Assembly: GCF_007833795.1 (NCBI RefSeq)
Contig: NZ_CP032704.1
Span: 211,666 to 275,665 of the forward strand
Length of the DNA: 64,000 bases
Source of the DNA: Candidatus Pantoea soli
Lineage (GTDB): Bacteria > Pseudomonadota > Gammaproteobacteria > Enterobacterales > Enterobacteriaceae
Direction: 5' to 3'
The position numbers and the translations under genes are program-made. The number at the start of each line of letters is the position of its first letter. Positions within the stretch are counted from its first letter, which is position 1. This document shows positions 8,109 through 17,317 of the stretch, piece after piece. Below the pieces are notes generated by a model. It made no database searches. It was not told the DNA's origin and worked only from the letters and a program-made list of their open reading frames with translations.

Positions 8109-8623
8109 ACTCTCTATAGCTTATATAAGCTGCAGAGAGTGACTATTCTGGCAGGATCATAAGCTATAGTGAGTAAACATAAGCTATAGGGAGTGATGTG
8201 AGTTCTGCTATTTCATAGCGGTGAAGCCGGAAAGGCATATAAACCATTAAAAATCAGCAGGATAAGATCAGATAAGAAAGACTCTGACTTGTTAGTCATA
8301 AGCTGTAGTGAGTAATCAGCTACTCGCCATTACTGCATAAGCTGTAGTGAGTGGAATAAGCGGTAATTTGCGTTCTTTATAAACTGTAGTGAGTAAGAAT
8401 CTTCAGAGGGAGAGGTTATATAAACTATAGTGAGCGACCTCGGCTCCTCAGCGCATAGATATAAGCTATAAGGAGTAAAACGCGCCCTTTGTGCCACAGA
8501 CCTAAGCTGTAGTGAGTGGTTTTTTCTAAAACCAATAAAATTCAGAGAGTTACTATAAGACTGTACTTACAGCCTCATTAATTCTTTGCTCTCCTGATAA
8601 GAGAACCACTCATCACAGCTTAT
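8109..8623. repeat. Iteron array downstream of repA (consensus ATAAGCTRTAGTGAGT)
   Basis: Copies seen on the + strand at 8125, 8159, 8179, 8298, 8337, 8379, 8420, 8461 and 8502, plus inverted copies at 8109-8124 and 8608-8623. The last five starts are 42, 41, 41 and 41 bases apart (39 before those), about four helical turns, so bound initiator would lie on one face of the DNA. The 8109/8125 pair forms a back-to-back palindrome. This is the arrangement of RepFIB-type incompatibility iterons, which titrate RepA and control copy number. Confidence 0.9.
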
Positions 8624-8626
8624 GTG

Positions 8627-9655
8627 TCACTGAGACTTAAAAATCTTCTCCAGATCCTGAAGTGAAATACCGAGCTTATCCAGAAGTTCAATCTTTTCCT
8701 GCAGTTGCGGATCGAGTGGCTCTTTTGTTTTCGTTGTTGCCTTCGGTGCTTCCAGCTGCTCCGTCTTGGGCGCTCTGAGCTTTGGATAACGATTATGCAC
8801 CTGGAAGTAGACGCTGCGTCCCTTCTGAACTTCGCTATAGTCCAGATAACCAATCTCTTTGAGCTGCTCCATCGCACGGCGCACTGTCTGGTTCTGCGAA
8901 AACACAGGAGAACGCAGATTCAGCCTTTCGCGAAGGCGCGCCAGGGAGATAGGGGCCGGGTTCTTGGGAAGGCTTTCGATGTAGGTATAGAGCGCCTGAG
9001 CGGACTCACGGCGTTTAAGCGCGTTGATCGCCTTAAGCTGCAGTAACACCTTGTGATCAAACTCGTAGAGCTCGAAAAGCTTCGGGTCAGCCTGCAGGAT
9101 AACAATGTCCTTTTTGGTATCGTAAAAAGCAGACTGGACCAGATGCGTGATGTATTCTTTTGCGTCGTCGCCGCTTTTTGAAGAGAAAGAGATGGTAGTG
9201 CTGGCAATACGCTTCAAAGACGGGCTGATACGCTCTCTGAGCTGCTTTGAGGAGCGACTTGAGGGAATGCCGCAGAGCTTGGCAAACTCTACAAATGAGA
9301 GCTGTACCTTGTCGCCAATGACCTTGTCTTTGTGCTTTGCAAAGGAATGGATGATCCCGACCCAGGTCTTGAAATCATTATCCATATCCAGGCGCGGGCC
9401 GACTATCTCAACCTTTTCATAACCTTCCGCTTTCGCAAGTGACAGACGCGTCAACTCCTCGGTCGCATCGGTTGTTGAAGAGGTGTTTTTCTTGCTGTTT
9501 TTTAACGACTTAAGCGTAGGGACAAATACGCCCAGGCGCATCAGTGCCACCGGCTGCACGGTATTATTGGCATTCGGCGTCAGGGTTACGATTTCCCCGG
9601 ATTTCGTGTCTTTTTCTTCAAAAAGCTTTGTTAAGTCAAGATTGTCGCTGGCCAC
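8627..9655 (-). CDS. repA: RepFIB-type replication initiator RepA
   Basis: About 342 residues from GTG 9655, chosen because CAGGA lies 6-7 bases upstream; the frame continues to a TTG at 9784, but that stretch includes a DnaA box and has no ribosome site. Initiator of the Rep_3/RepB superfamily with two winged-helix domains; it binds the flanking iterons, opens the origin and represses its own promoter. Recognised from [76 protein letters not shown] and [17 protein letters not shown], which match IncFIB RepA proteins. The basic, Lys/Pro-rich linker and final [18 protein letters not shown] are also typical. The stop is followed immediately by an inverted iteron. Confidence 0.93.
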   Translation of the reverse strand: MASDNLDLTKLFEEKDTKSGEIVTLTPNANNTVQPVALMRLGVFVPTLKSLKNSKKNTSSTTDATEELTRLSLAKAEGYEKVEIVGPRLDMDNDFKTWVGIIHSFAKHKDKVIGDKVQLSFVEFAKLCGIPSSRSSKQLRERISPSLKRIASTTISFSSKSGDDAKEYITHLVQSAFYDTKKDIVILQADPKLFELYEFDHKVLLQLKAINALKRRESAQALYTYIESLPKNPAPISLARLRERLNLRSPVFSQNQTVRRAMEQLKEIGYLDYSEVQKGRSVYFQVHNRYPKLRAPKTEQLEAPKATTKTKEPLDPQLQEKIELLDKLGISLQDLEKIFKSQ

Positions 9656-9774
9656 AAGCGTTCCTGCACACGTTTCAGAGGATCGTTGAGCATGATCAAC
9701 CGATCCGGATTGTGAATTGTTAGATAACAACTCGCCAATGATCGAAGTAACCCTCTGACAGGCAATCAGATTAG

Positions 9775-9783
9775 TTATCCACA
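9775..9783. promoter_or_regulatory. Perfect DnaA box TTATCCACA
   Basis: Exact match to the DnaA consensus, located between the repA start and the upstream iterons. It is part of the origin, where host DnaA helps RepA to open the DNA. Confidence 0.7.
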
Positions 9784-9807
9784 ATCAAAACGGGAAATGA
9801 GCGATAA

Positions 9808-9909
9808 ACTCACTATAGCTTATGTGTTTTCCTAATTACAGCTTATATTTTACTTTCTATAGCTTATTGTGATCTCTGTATAGCTTATATTTTACTTGTT
9901 ATAGCTTAT
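9808..9909. repeat. Upstream degenerate iterons over the repA promoter
   Basis: Five copies in inverted orientation relative to the main array, ending in AGCTTAT and starting at 9808, 9831, 9852, 9873 and 9894: 21-23 bases apart, about two helical turns. The first is an exact iteron (ACTCACTATAGCTTAT); the rest diverge in the outer half. The likely role is origin binding and autorepression of repA. Confidence 0.85.
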
Positions 9910-9949
9910 GCGGACCCCTCTTCAGGCCAGAGCTGGTGCGGCCTGCGGC

Positions 9950-10029
9950 GATCGGGGATCTCTTTGGGATCTATAAAGGATCTCATTAGGATCAATTTAT
10001 TGGGATCTATCGCGTGGATAAGTGGATAA
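9950..10029. other. Origin core: Dam-site cluster and tandem DnaA boxes (oriV)
   Basis: Six GATC sites start at 9950, 9957, 9968, 9979, 9990 and 10004; four intervals around the middle are 7, 11, 11 and 11 bases, mostly within GGATCT-like heptamers. Two overlapping near-DnaA boxes follow, CGTGGATAA (10013) and AGTGGATAA (10021). This matches the P1 oriR plan (heptamers with GATC, DnaA boxes, iterons, repA), so replication should depend on Dam methylation state. Origin function is inferred from this layout. Confidence 0.7.
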
Positions 10030-10865
10030 CTCTAAGGGCTTTTTGCTTAACAGGTATACCCGCGCCATCATCAACGGGTCATTTACAGCCGATCTCTGCT
10101 GCAGATAAACCGTCGCTGTAGACCACTCTTTATCAGCCTGCATTTATGTACTGGTAAAAGCCTTGAGGTGCTATGGGGTATCACCCTCACTCTATGAAAA
10201 GAAATGTGATGAGAGACCTCTCTGAAATTGTCTGAGGTGTTGTGTGCTCACTACCAGTTCGTCATACATTCCCTCTTAAACGATTACTCAGCAGTAATGT
10301 CACAGGAAGAGGAGCCAAAATTATGCTCGCATATAAAACCTTAGTCGTATAGGACTGCTAAAAAGTATGCCAAAAATGCTCCCACTTATATTTTAAGCAA
10401 CTGTTATTAAATAACATTTCTATTTTATCAGGCTTGTCAGTATGTTTTTTGCACAGGCCTGTAAGATATAGAAAGTAACGTTACCTGCACGGCCATCACA
10501 ACGATCGGACAAGATCTTTCCATTAAGTTGTACATTGAGACGCGACAGATATCCCTTCTCCTATCATTCAAGCTGTGGACAACGAACAGCGGTTCCAGTT
10601 AACAGACCATATGGCGTCTTGAATGGTGTAACGCCATTAAAATGGTCATTGTGAGTTTCCCTATCACTCCTGCATGTTTGATCGATGATTCTCTCTAAGC
10701 TGAACGTTGAGGATTCAGGGCCAGGCAGATTGTGCTGTTGAGTCAACGGTGAATGCTATGCTGTGCAGAAACAGGATATTCAGGGATGGGAATTTCAGGT
10801 TGAAATCTTCCCAGATTGGCGAGATATAACAGCAGGTTAGAGAGGTTTTTTGGTGGGTATCCAAT
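10030..10865. other. Gene-free stretch between oriV and parB
   Basis: No credible gene; the short frames lack ribosome sites and family features. It contains the palindrome GTAACGTTAC near 10477 and an A+T-rich patch at about 10380-10440. A centromere (parS/sopC) would be expected near parB, but I see no tandem repeats resembling F sopC here. Confidence 0.4.
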
Positions 10866-10898
10866 AAAAAGGGGAGATACTCACTGGAGTAACTCCCC
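10866..10898 (-). terminator. Rho-independent terminator of the par operon
   Basis: On the minus strand an 11-base stem with one mismatch (GGGGAGTTACT with AGTATCTCCCC) is followed by TTTTTATT. It sits 25 bases after the parB stop. Confidence 0.85.
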
Positions 10899-10922
10899 TT
10901 CTCTTTCACGCTGGATTGAAAA

Positions 10923-11894
10923 TTATTTTGCGAGCATCTTTTCAATTACGGCTTTCACCGCATCATCCAGCTCTGCCTGCCAGGCCGCAGGAAGACGCGA
11001 AAACTCATACGTCACAAGGCGCTTTTCGGCGTCCGTTTTTTTCCGCGCAAACTGCTTTTTATCGCTGAATTCCGCTATTTTTTCGGTCACAACTTTCTTC
11101 ACATCACGCGCTGACTTAGGTTCAGCACTGGCTGCACGAAAGTAACCAATAATCTTTGCCTTAACAGCCGGATCATCGTGCTCAGTGAGCGCATCATGCG
11201 CAATACGTTCACGCACGCCCTCAGCCAGTTCCTGGACACTGATTTGCCTGCTCGCCGCTTTCTCTGCAATATCCAGTAAGGTCTTATAGTCGTTAATAGA
11301 GAGCTCGCCGACGGAGGGAAAGACCGCAATCATTTCATCGGGTACCGACGCCGCCTGAAAAGCACGCGTGACTTTTGCCGGCGACAGCCCTTCCGCAGCA
11401 GCAATGTCAGACTGATTCATATGCTCCGGGTACATCAGCTTAAGGCGATTACCCAGTTCACGCAGTGTGTGCTCTTTTGCCGTCTGAATGTCGATGGCCA
11501 GCTGCCGGGCGTCTGAAAGCGACAGCTCATCTTTCGTCACTAACACTTCAAATGGCATACCGCTGTAAAGGCACGCGGCCCTGCGGCGTGAACCGTCCAG
11601 GACTTCAATACGCCCGTCTACCTCACGGCCAATAGCCGGAAAGAACTGCTGCAGTTTAATGGTGCGTGAAATATCGCTGACGGATTCTTCAGTTAAAAAG
11701 GCCTGATCGCGGCCGTTAATCGTGGCATCCACGTAAGTCTGCGTTTCGATGTCATCATGCAGAATCTTGGTAAGCGTAAACCGCGCGGTGGCACCGGATT
11801 TAAGGGTAAACGTACGGGCACTTTCCGTTTCGCTCAGCATTTTGCTGAAGCTGGAGTTACCCAGGGTGCGTCCCATTTTCTTCAGTTCTTTCAT
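10923..11894 (-). CDS. parB: Plasmid partition protein ParB/SopB
   Basis: 323 residues. Binds the plasmid centromere and stimulates the ParA ATPase during segregation. Visible parts: the ParB/Spo0J N-terminal domain with EVLDGSRRRAACLYSGMPFEVLV (the GxRRxxA motif typical of CTP-binding ParB proteins), the KEHTLRELGNRLKLMY segment, the HTH (MNQSDIAAAEGLSPAKVTRAFQAASVP) and a C-terminal dimerisation region. The start shares one base with the parA stop (TAATG). Terminator at 10866-10898. Confidence 0.93.
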   Translation of the reverse strand: MKELKKMGRTLGNSSFSKMLSETESARTFTLKSGATARFTLTKILHDDIETQTYVDATINGRDQAFLTEESVSDISRTIKLQQFFPAIGREVDGRIEVLDGSRRRAACLYSGMPFEVLVTKDELSLSDARQLAIDIQTAKEHTLRELGNRLKLMYPEHMNQSDIAAAEGLSPAKVTRAFQAASVPDEMIAVFPSVGELSINDYKTLLDIAEKAASRQISVQELAEGVRERIAHDALTEHDDPAVKAKIIGYFRAASAEPKSARDVKKVVTEKIAEFSDKKQFARKKTDAEKRLVTYEFSRLPAAWQAELDDAVKAVIEKMLAK

Positions 11895-13102
11895 TATTGC
11901 ATCCCTCTGACAAACTCAATCCGTTTAAACACGGCCTGAGTAAAGCGTTCGGCTTCACGTTTGGCATTTTTAAGCGCTTCTGAACTGCCCGGATATGACT
12001 GTGGATCAGCACTGACGATGGTGTCGAACGTTTCCCCGCAGCGCTCAAACCCATCCAGTCGGGGCAGCGTGGCGTCCAGGATGTAAGACGTAAACACGTC
12101 CCGGGCCAGCCCGTGCGTCATCTCATGATCACGTTTGGACGTCATCTTGGACATGAAGCCGATATTTCCTTTTATACGCGGTGTAATCCCCTCCTCTTCC
12201 AGCTGCTCCAGCATATCGGGTAAGCGGGTGAGATATTTCAGGGTTGAGTGGAAGTCCACCTGCGCGGGCGGTGTTGGCGTGAGAAGCAGATCGCTTGCCG
12301 CAATGGCATTAAGCATGAATGCATCAAGATGAGGCCCGGTGTCGACAAAGATGAAATCATAGTCGCTTCCCACCCTGTCGATAATGTTTCGGCGCAGGAC
12401 TTCAGAAGGCAACACGCCGGGCAGGTGTTCCTGAACCAGGCGATCCCACTGACTGGCCACAAACCCATCATCAATGGAAGCCGGAATAATATCCACACCC
12501 GGAATGATGGTTGGCTTGATGATTTGTTCTCTGAGCTGTTGCGCATCAAGATCATTCAGCATGGCCTGAGCGGCGGTTTCCACAATTGACCCGATGCTGT
12601 TTGCCTGATTCAGGAACATGGTGCTGGATGCCTGCGGATCCAGATCGATAACCAGATTGCGCAAATCATACTGCAGTAAGTCAGGGTGAACGCGTAATCC
12701 ATGCGCAAGCGTCACGGTACTGACCGTTTTGGAAACCCCACCCTTGAGATTGACGACGAAAATCACAAACGGGCCTTCGCCCTTATGGATGTCGCGGTAT
12801 TTTGGCACCTTCCGGTGAGCGTAGATATCAACAACGTCCTGAACAGTCAGCGCGTAATGTTTCGCATTACCGGCATCCTTTTTGCCAAATACATGCCCTT
12901 TGGATTCCATTTCTTCAATGGCCTGCTCAACAGCACGGCGGCTGAGCTTAGGCAGGTTGGCCACGGCATTACGTGTGAACGTCTGATAGAACTGATCGAG
13001 ACCGAATTCCTGGCGCTTATCGATAATGTCATCACTCATACTGCGCAACATAGCATTCGCTCTGCGCGCTGTTTCATCCACTCCACCGTAGTTACTTTTC
13101 AT
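11894..13102 (-). CDS. parA: Plasmid partition ATPase ParA/SopA (type Ia)
   Basis: 402 residues from ATG 13102, with GGAG 6 bases upstream; ATG 13105 and a TTG at 13120 are alternatives. Type Ia ParA: an N-terminal winged helix (about residues 40-100) for operator binding, then the deviant Walker A KGGVSKT at about 121, Walker A' VIDLDPQASST, and Walker B FIFVDTGPHLD. It moves plasmid copies over the nucleoid and represses its own operon. The TGAAATTCCCATG repeats upstream at 13325-13404 are candidate operator or centromere sites. Confidence 0.94.
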   Translation of the reverse strand: MKSNYGGVDETARRANAMLRSMSDDIIDKRQEFGLDQFYQTFTRNAVANLPKLSRRAVEQAIEEMESKGHVFGKKDAGNAKHYALTVQDVVDIYAHRKVPKYRDIHKGEGPFVIFVVNLKGGVSKTVSTVTLAHGLRVHPDLLQYDLRNLVIDLDPQASSTMFLNQANSIGSIVETAAQAMLNDLDAQQLREQIIKPTIIPGVDIIPASIDDGFVASQWDRLVQEHLPGVLPSEVLRRNIIDRVGSDYDFIFVDTGPHLDAFMLNAIAASDLLLTPTPPAQVDFHSTLKYLTRLPDMLEQLEEEGITPRIKGNIGFMSKMTSKRDHEMTHGLARDVFTSYILDATLPRLDGFERCGETFDTIVSADPQSYPGSSEALKNAKREAERFTQAVFKRIEFVRGMQ

Positions 13103-13139
13103 CATCCGCTCCACTGACAATTAATTTCGCCAGTGTACA

Positions 13140-14091
13140 TTTATGAATGCTTTGTGCAACATTTTTCTGTTTTCAATAAAAAGTTGTACAGGCCGGGTGG
13201 TATGATCTTATTGCCTCTTGTTCTGCTTTTACAGGGGATCAGCTAAAAGGCAGCGGGTGAAATGCCGCAAGCCCCTGCCCTTTCCCTGTTTTGCATCTCA
13301 CATATCTGGGTCTGAAAGCAGAATGAAATTCCCATGCGAATTTCAATGTTAACTACTTGATTTAAAATATTTTTATGGATTTATTTCAATGTGAAATTCC
13401 CATGTGGTTTACTGCTCACTCATGGTTTGAACAGAATTTTAACCTGTTTGTCAGGTGGATGGACACACGCAGTTATAAGGCCACGATGAGTAAGCATTAC
13501 GGGCAGTGAAAAGTAGCCGGGCGTTGATTCACTGCCAACAGATACTACATTCAGCCCCAGACTTGTTGAATCCATAGAAGAAGTGGAAAGCTGATCAGGT
13601 CATGGCTCAGCACGCTGGCCTGTTTAACCGCTGCGACGATAACGTGCAGGTGTGTCCTACTCATGAACATAGCAACGGATACTGACCAGACACGAAGTTT
13701 CGCAAAGGCGACCGCCCCGGCATAGGGGGGCGCTGACTGTATTGCAGCACCTGTAATTGGATTGGCTGTCAGATAGTCACGCAGCCAGGGAGAGAATGCC
13801 TGCTGTCAGGCTGCAGATGAACGCATGTGCACACCACCTTTTGTTTTCACCTGTTCACATGCCAAATTCATCGCTGAAAGCTGGGCTTTGCCCTGCCCTC
13901 TTTTATAAAGATTAAAGGAAAGAAATATCGAACGTAAAATACCGACTCAGCATTCCCCGCAAAGATGCTGGTCAGTCTCCTGGACGTTCAGGCACCGTGA
14001 AAGCTTTGCCGCGGAGAGTTGAAAAAAGCGGCGGGGAATGGTTTAGTAAACGTTAATAATCATTCACTATTACTGCATAAGGCCCGTTATT
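13140..14091. other. Gene-free region upstream of parA
   Basis: About 950 bases without a supported gene. It holds the par promoter next to 13140 and the repeats at 13325-13404. The remainder up to the AraC gene looks like decayed plasmid backbone. Confidence 0.5.
13325..13404. repeat. Mirror-ordered repeats upstream of parA
   Basis: Unit A, TGAAATTCCCATG, occurs at 13325-13337 and 13392-13404; unit B, TTTCAATGT, at 13342-13350 and 13384-13392. The order is A-B ... B-A across an A+T-rich centre. GAAATTC (13326) and GAATTTC (13339) also form an inverted repeat with a 6-base loop. Candidate ParA operator or centromere, by position only. Confidence 0.5.
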
Positions 14092-14910
14092 TTGTCGCTA
14101 CAGTCTGCAGAGTGGTTTAGCCGTAACGGCGTGGAATGCTCCCGCGTCAGTGCCTGTAATGCTGGCTTCCCAAAACATCTTCATGATGAGTACGTCATTA
14201 GCGCCAACCTGACAGGTGTGGAGGAAATCTGGCTGGCAGGTAAAACCGCGTACGTTAAGAGTGGGCAGGTGACTTTATATAATCCGGGGACCATTCAGGC
14301 GTCGCGTTTTGACAGTCAGTCCGTTGATTTTATCAGCGTGCACATGCCTCAGAGCGTTATGAAACTGCTGGCTGATGAGGATAATATACGCAGCGACAGC
14401 CATGCGCCCGTTCTGCGCGAAGGCATTATTGAAAACAGACGACTGTTTAATGCGCTGTACCGGTTTGCGGCTTCCGCGCGCGAAGGTGAAGGGGCAAATG
14501 AAGAGCAGGAGCTGATGTTGCTGTGCGGCGAACTGCTGGAGACCCCGGCATTTCTGCAGAGCAATGACGAACAGAGGCTCAACGTTGTGATTGAATACCT
14601 GAAAGAAAATCTCAGCGTAAAACCCCAGCTGGATAGGCTTGCGCAGATGGCGGGGCTGAGTAAATATCATCTTGTGCGCTTCTTTACCCGACATACGGGT
14701 ATGCCGCCCCTGCAGTACCATATGCAGCTTCGCCTGCATCACGCTCGCGACTTACTTCGCAGAAACGTTCATCCGCTTGATGCGGCAATAATGCTGGGTT
14801 TTTACGATCAGAGTCATTTCATTAATGCCTTTCGAAAAGTAATGGGGACGACGCCCCATCACTATGCTTCGCAGGTCTGCTCAGGCCACCATAAATTCCC
14901 GGTATCCTGA
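14092..14910 (+). CDS. AraC-family transcriptional regulator
   Basis: 272 residues from a TTG start; no ATG lies upstream in frame, and I see no strong ribosome site. N-terminal cupin-like sensing domain (HLHDEYVISANLTG), then the AraC double HTH: LDRLAQMAGLSKYHLVRFFTRHTGMPPLQY and AAIMLGFYDQSHFINAFRKVMGTTPHHY. Such regulators usually control neighbouring amino-acid or metabolite exporters. Its 3' end overlaps the convergent LysE gene by 30 bases. Confidence 0.88.
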   Translation: MSLQSAEWFSRNGVECSRVSACNAGFPKHLHDEYVISANLTGVEEIWLAGKTAYVKSGQVTLYNPGTIQASRFDSQSVDFISVHMPQSVMKLLADEDNIRSDSHAPVLREGIIENRRLFNALYRFAASAREGEGANEEQELMLLCGELLETPAFLQSNDEQRLNVVIEYLKENLSVKPQLDRLAQMAGLSKYHLVRFFTRHTGMPPLQYHMQLRLHHARDLLRRNVHPLDAAIMLGFYDQSHFINAFRKVMGTTPHHYASQVCSGHHKFPVS

Positions 14911-15519
14911 CACAATCACATAGAGCGCAAAATAGCTGAAGATAAGGGCCGAGGCGATGTAGGAATATTTAAGCAGCCGCTGACCCAGCATCCTGCCGCC
15001 GAAGCTCCCGACAAGGCAAAGCACGCATGTCCAGAACATACCCGCTATAAAGAACCCGCTCAGAAACCACGATGTACCAGTCAGGCTATGATGACCCATC
15101 CGCGAAATCAGCGCACCGCCCACGGTGGCAAACCACAAGATGGCTGTGGGCGAGGACATGGCTAGTACAACACCCCGTCCGAACTCCCGCAGGAGCGGGC
15201 GAGCCTGGTGAGATTCGCTGACATTAAGTTCTGCTGCCTTTCGGTATGCGGCCACCAGCATTTTACCGGCAAACCATAACAGAAGGGCGCCACCGCCTAT
15301 CCACAGCACCCAGCGGACCACTTCATACTGAAGCAGCACTGCCATGCCTGCCAGCGCCAGTAATGCATAGGCCAGGTCACCGACGCAGGTGCCCATACCC
15401 AGCCAGAACCCATGGAAATACCCGCGCTGCATGGCAAGAGTAATCATGGCGATATTGGCAATGCCGATATCGAGACACAGCGATAAACTCAGTAAAAAGC
15501 CGTTTGAGAATTCGATCAT
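14881..15519 (-). CDS. LysE/RhtB-family exporter
   Basis: 212 residues with about six membrane segments. The start region (SNGFLLSLSLCLDIGIANIAMITLAMQRGYFHGFWLGMG) is the LysE-type amphipathic helix 1 with the family's G-x-G turn, and MSSPTAILWFATVGGA is the second conserved part. The family exports amino acids or their analogues from the cytoplasm. Its ATG overlaps the stop of the upstream gene by four bases (ATGA), so the two proteins are made together. Confidence 0.88.
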   Translation of the reverse strand: MIEFSNGFLLSLSLCLDIGIANIAMITLAMQRGYFHGFWLGMGTCVGDLAYALLALAGMAVLLQYEVVRWVLWIGGGALLLWFAGKMLVAAYRKAAELNVSESHQARPLLREFGRGVVLAMSSPTAILWFATVGGALISRMGHHSLTGTSWFLSGFFIAGMFWTCVLCLVGSFGGRMLGQRLLKYSYIASALIFSYFALYVIVSGYREFMVA

Positions 15520-16817
15520 AATAGAAAACCTTTTATCTTCTGGTCGTATTCAATCATGTCGACCGTTTTGCCAAGCCGGTTGAGCAGCATTGCAGCTTCT
15601 TCACGCTGATGATGCGGTGAATAACGTTGCAGGAACTCCCCGGCTTTTCCGGTATCACCCTGAAGAACGGAGCAAGTCATCGCACTGGCCAGCGCGGTTA
15701 AAGCCGGTTTAACCGCGGCGAGATCCACTTCATAGTGGGTTCCATTCCAGTACAGGCACTGATGTTCCGTCAGCCATTTAAGCTGAATATACGCCGCCCC
15801 GGCATCGGGATAGTCGCAGGGACCACGACGCAGATACCGAAGCATCTCCAGAAGAAACACCCTCAGCTGATGCGTTTCATCCAGCTGCAGTGCCTGTCGG
15901 GTATCCTCTGTGAGGCACATCAGCAGGCCAAACACGTCAGCCAGCGCCTCCTGGATGACCATGGATCCCCACCGGTCCTGCTTGCTCAGGCTGCCGAACC
16001 TCATTTTTTCAATGACAATGGAATGCCCCAAATCGTGACCTCTGAACCACGCAATCAGGTGACGGGCACAGATGCTGCTTTCCGGAATAACGTTTTGTTG
16101 CCAGCCGAGCAGAGAGGCCTGGGTTCGGGCGAAGCGTTCGAACAGGTTAAGATACGTATTTGCAAATACGATGGTGCGTTTTTGAGGTGCGTACTTGACG
16201 CCTTCGTCTTCAGGGAAGAAATAAGCAAAGTGTTTGGGATAGCTGTTGGCTTCACCGGCAATCGCAAACAGATCAACGATTTTGTAACGGCAGCCGGGCA
16301 GAGCAATCAGCCGCGCATCAATATGGCGCTGCAGCCAGGCCAGGTTATCTGAAAAAAGGTCGTCCACCACATCGGAAACCTCCTGCAGGCCGCGATTAGG
16401 TAATCCAAACCATGCGGAATAATGCTGTGCCCTGGATTTACCCACCCATGTCGACATATAACCAATACCCTGCACCAGTTCCTGTTCATCAAGACCGGCT
16501 ATCTGCGGGAGCAGTTCGCCGGCGGTACGGGGATCGGAAAGCACATCAGCGCGTAGTTGCAATGCTTTTCGGGTGTCCGGGTCAGTAAATTCCCGGGCGA
16601 GCTTAAAACAGATAATGCTGAGCTTTTCTTCAACGGACTGAAGCAGAGTGGTACCGGTTCGCGTGGCAACCGGATGAATATGATTTGCTGCATCGGCAAG
16701 CCGGGTAGCCTGATGGATAAGGTCCAGCACAGCCGGAGAAAGTGAGTCTGGCAGCGGAATATCCATCATATGAATGTGATATGAATCAGCAGCAGGCCAG
16801 AATGGTGTCGTAAACAT
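15516..16817 (-). CDS. Unrecognised protein with HDLGH and EALADVFG motifs, coupled to LysE exporter
   Basis: 433 residues from ATG 16817, chosen for GGAAGGGA just upstream; the frame extends to 16853. I do not recognise a characterised family. Two motif blocks stand out near residues 265-310: IAWFRGHDLGHSIVIEKM and SMVIQEALADVFGLL. The first recalls HD-type phosphohydrolases (HDLGH), the second the second-zinc-ligand helix of metallopeptidases, so a metal-dependent hydrolase is plausible. No signal peptide or membrane segment is seen. Overlap with the LysE gene and the AraC regulator beyond it suggest production or release of a small molecule that is then exported. Confidence 0.6.
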   Translation of the reverse strand: MFTTPFWPAADSYHIHMMDIPLPDSLSPAVLDLIHQATRLADAANHIHPVATRTGTTLLQSVEEKLSIICFKLAREFTDPDTRKALQLRADVLSDPRTAGELLPQIAGLDEQELVQGIGYMSTWVGKSRAQHYSAWFGLPNRGLQEVSDVVDDLFSDNLAWLQRHIDARLIALPGCRYKIVDLFAIAGEANSYPKHFAYFFPEDEGVKYAPQKRTIVFANTYLNLFERFARTQASLLGWQQNVIPESSICARHLIAWFRGHDLGHSIVIEKMRFGSLSKQDRWGSMVIQEALADVFGLLMCLTEDTRQALQLDETHQLRVFLLEMLRYLRRGPCDYPDAGAAYIQLKWLTEHQCLYWNGTHYEVDLAAVKPALTALASAMTCSVLQGDTGKAGEFLQRYSPHHQREEAAMLLNRLGKTVDMIEYDQKIKGFLL

Positions 16818-17044
16818 GAAATTCCCTTCCATAATGATTAACGAGACATTCACTTAACCAGTCCGCATGTTTTCGGTATTGGAAAGAATTGCGCTGTGTC
16901 TACAGATCACGTTAACGGACAGGCATACAGCTATTGACAGCGTCTTGTTACTGTCTGAAACCGGCTTTAGCAAACCTCACAGTAAAGTCAAATGCCGCTT
17001 GCCTGTCGGCAAACGCTTTTTCTAAGCGGAGGAGGGGAGGAAAT

Positions 17045-17317
17045 ATGGCAGACCTGATATTACATCAACAGAACGGTATCCTAGTCATCACGGTTCCGGA
17101 TGATGTGGCTGTCCGTGCCGGCTGGACGCCTGGTATCCGGCTTAACGTCACCGTTGAGGGTGAGACAGTGTCACTGACACCGGCTTCACGCCTGCCCCGC
17201 GGCCGTAAAACGCTGGCGCATCTGCTGTCCGGTATCGATCAGAGTGAGATCAGCTACCTCAACGAAGAAAGTCATGACGGACTTAATGACGCGCCGCAGG
17301 GTAAAGAATCAATCTGA
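17045..17317 (+). CDS. MazE/AbrB-type antitoxin, apparently orphan
   Basis: 90 residues. ATG 17045 has a very strong ribosome site (GGAGGAGGGGAGG). The N-terminal swapped-hairpin DNA-binding fold is suggested by NGILVITVPDDVAVRAGWTPGIRLNVTVEGETVSLTPA; the C-terminal tail is acidic and would wrap a toxin. In MazEF/PemIK pairs the toxin gene overlaps or follows directly; here the next intact gene belongs to a different toxin family, 230 bases away. Confidence 0.7.
   Translation: MADLILHQQNGILVITVPDDVAVRAGWTPGIRLNVTVEGETVSLTPASRLPRGRKTLAHLLSGIDQSEISYLNEESHDGLNDAPQGKESI

Noticed and set aside
7766..8620. CRISPR-like appearance of regularly spaced 16-bp repeats
   Set aside because: The repeats are the RepA iterons: AT-rich, partly inverted, with matching copies on the other side of repA and no cas genes.
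10564..10945. Short frames between oriV and parB
   Set aside because: 60-76 codons, no ribosome site, no family pattern, and overlap with the par terminator.
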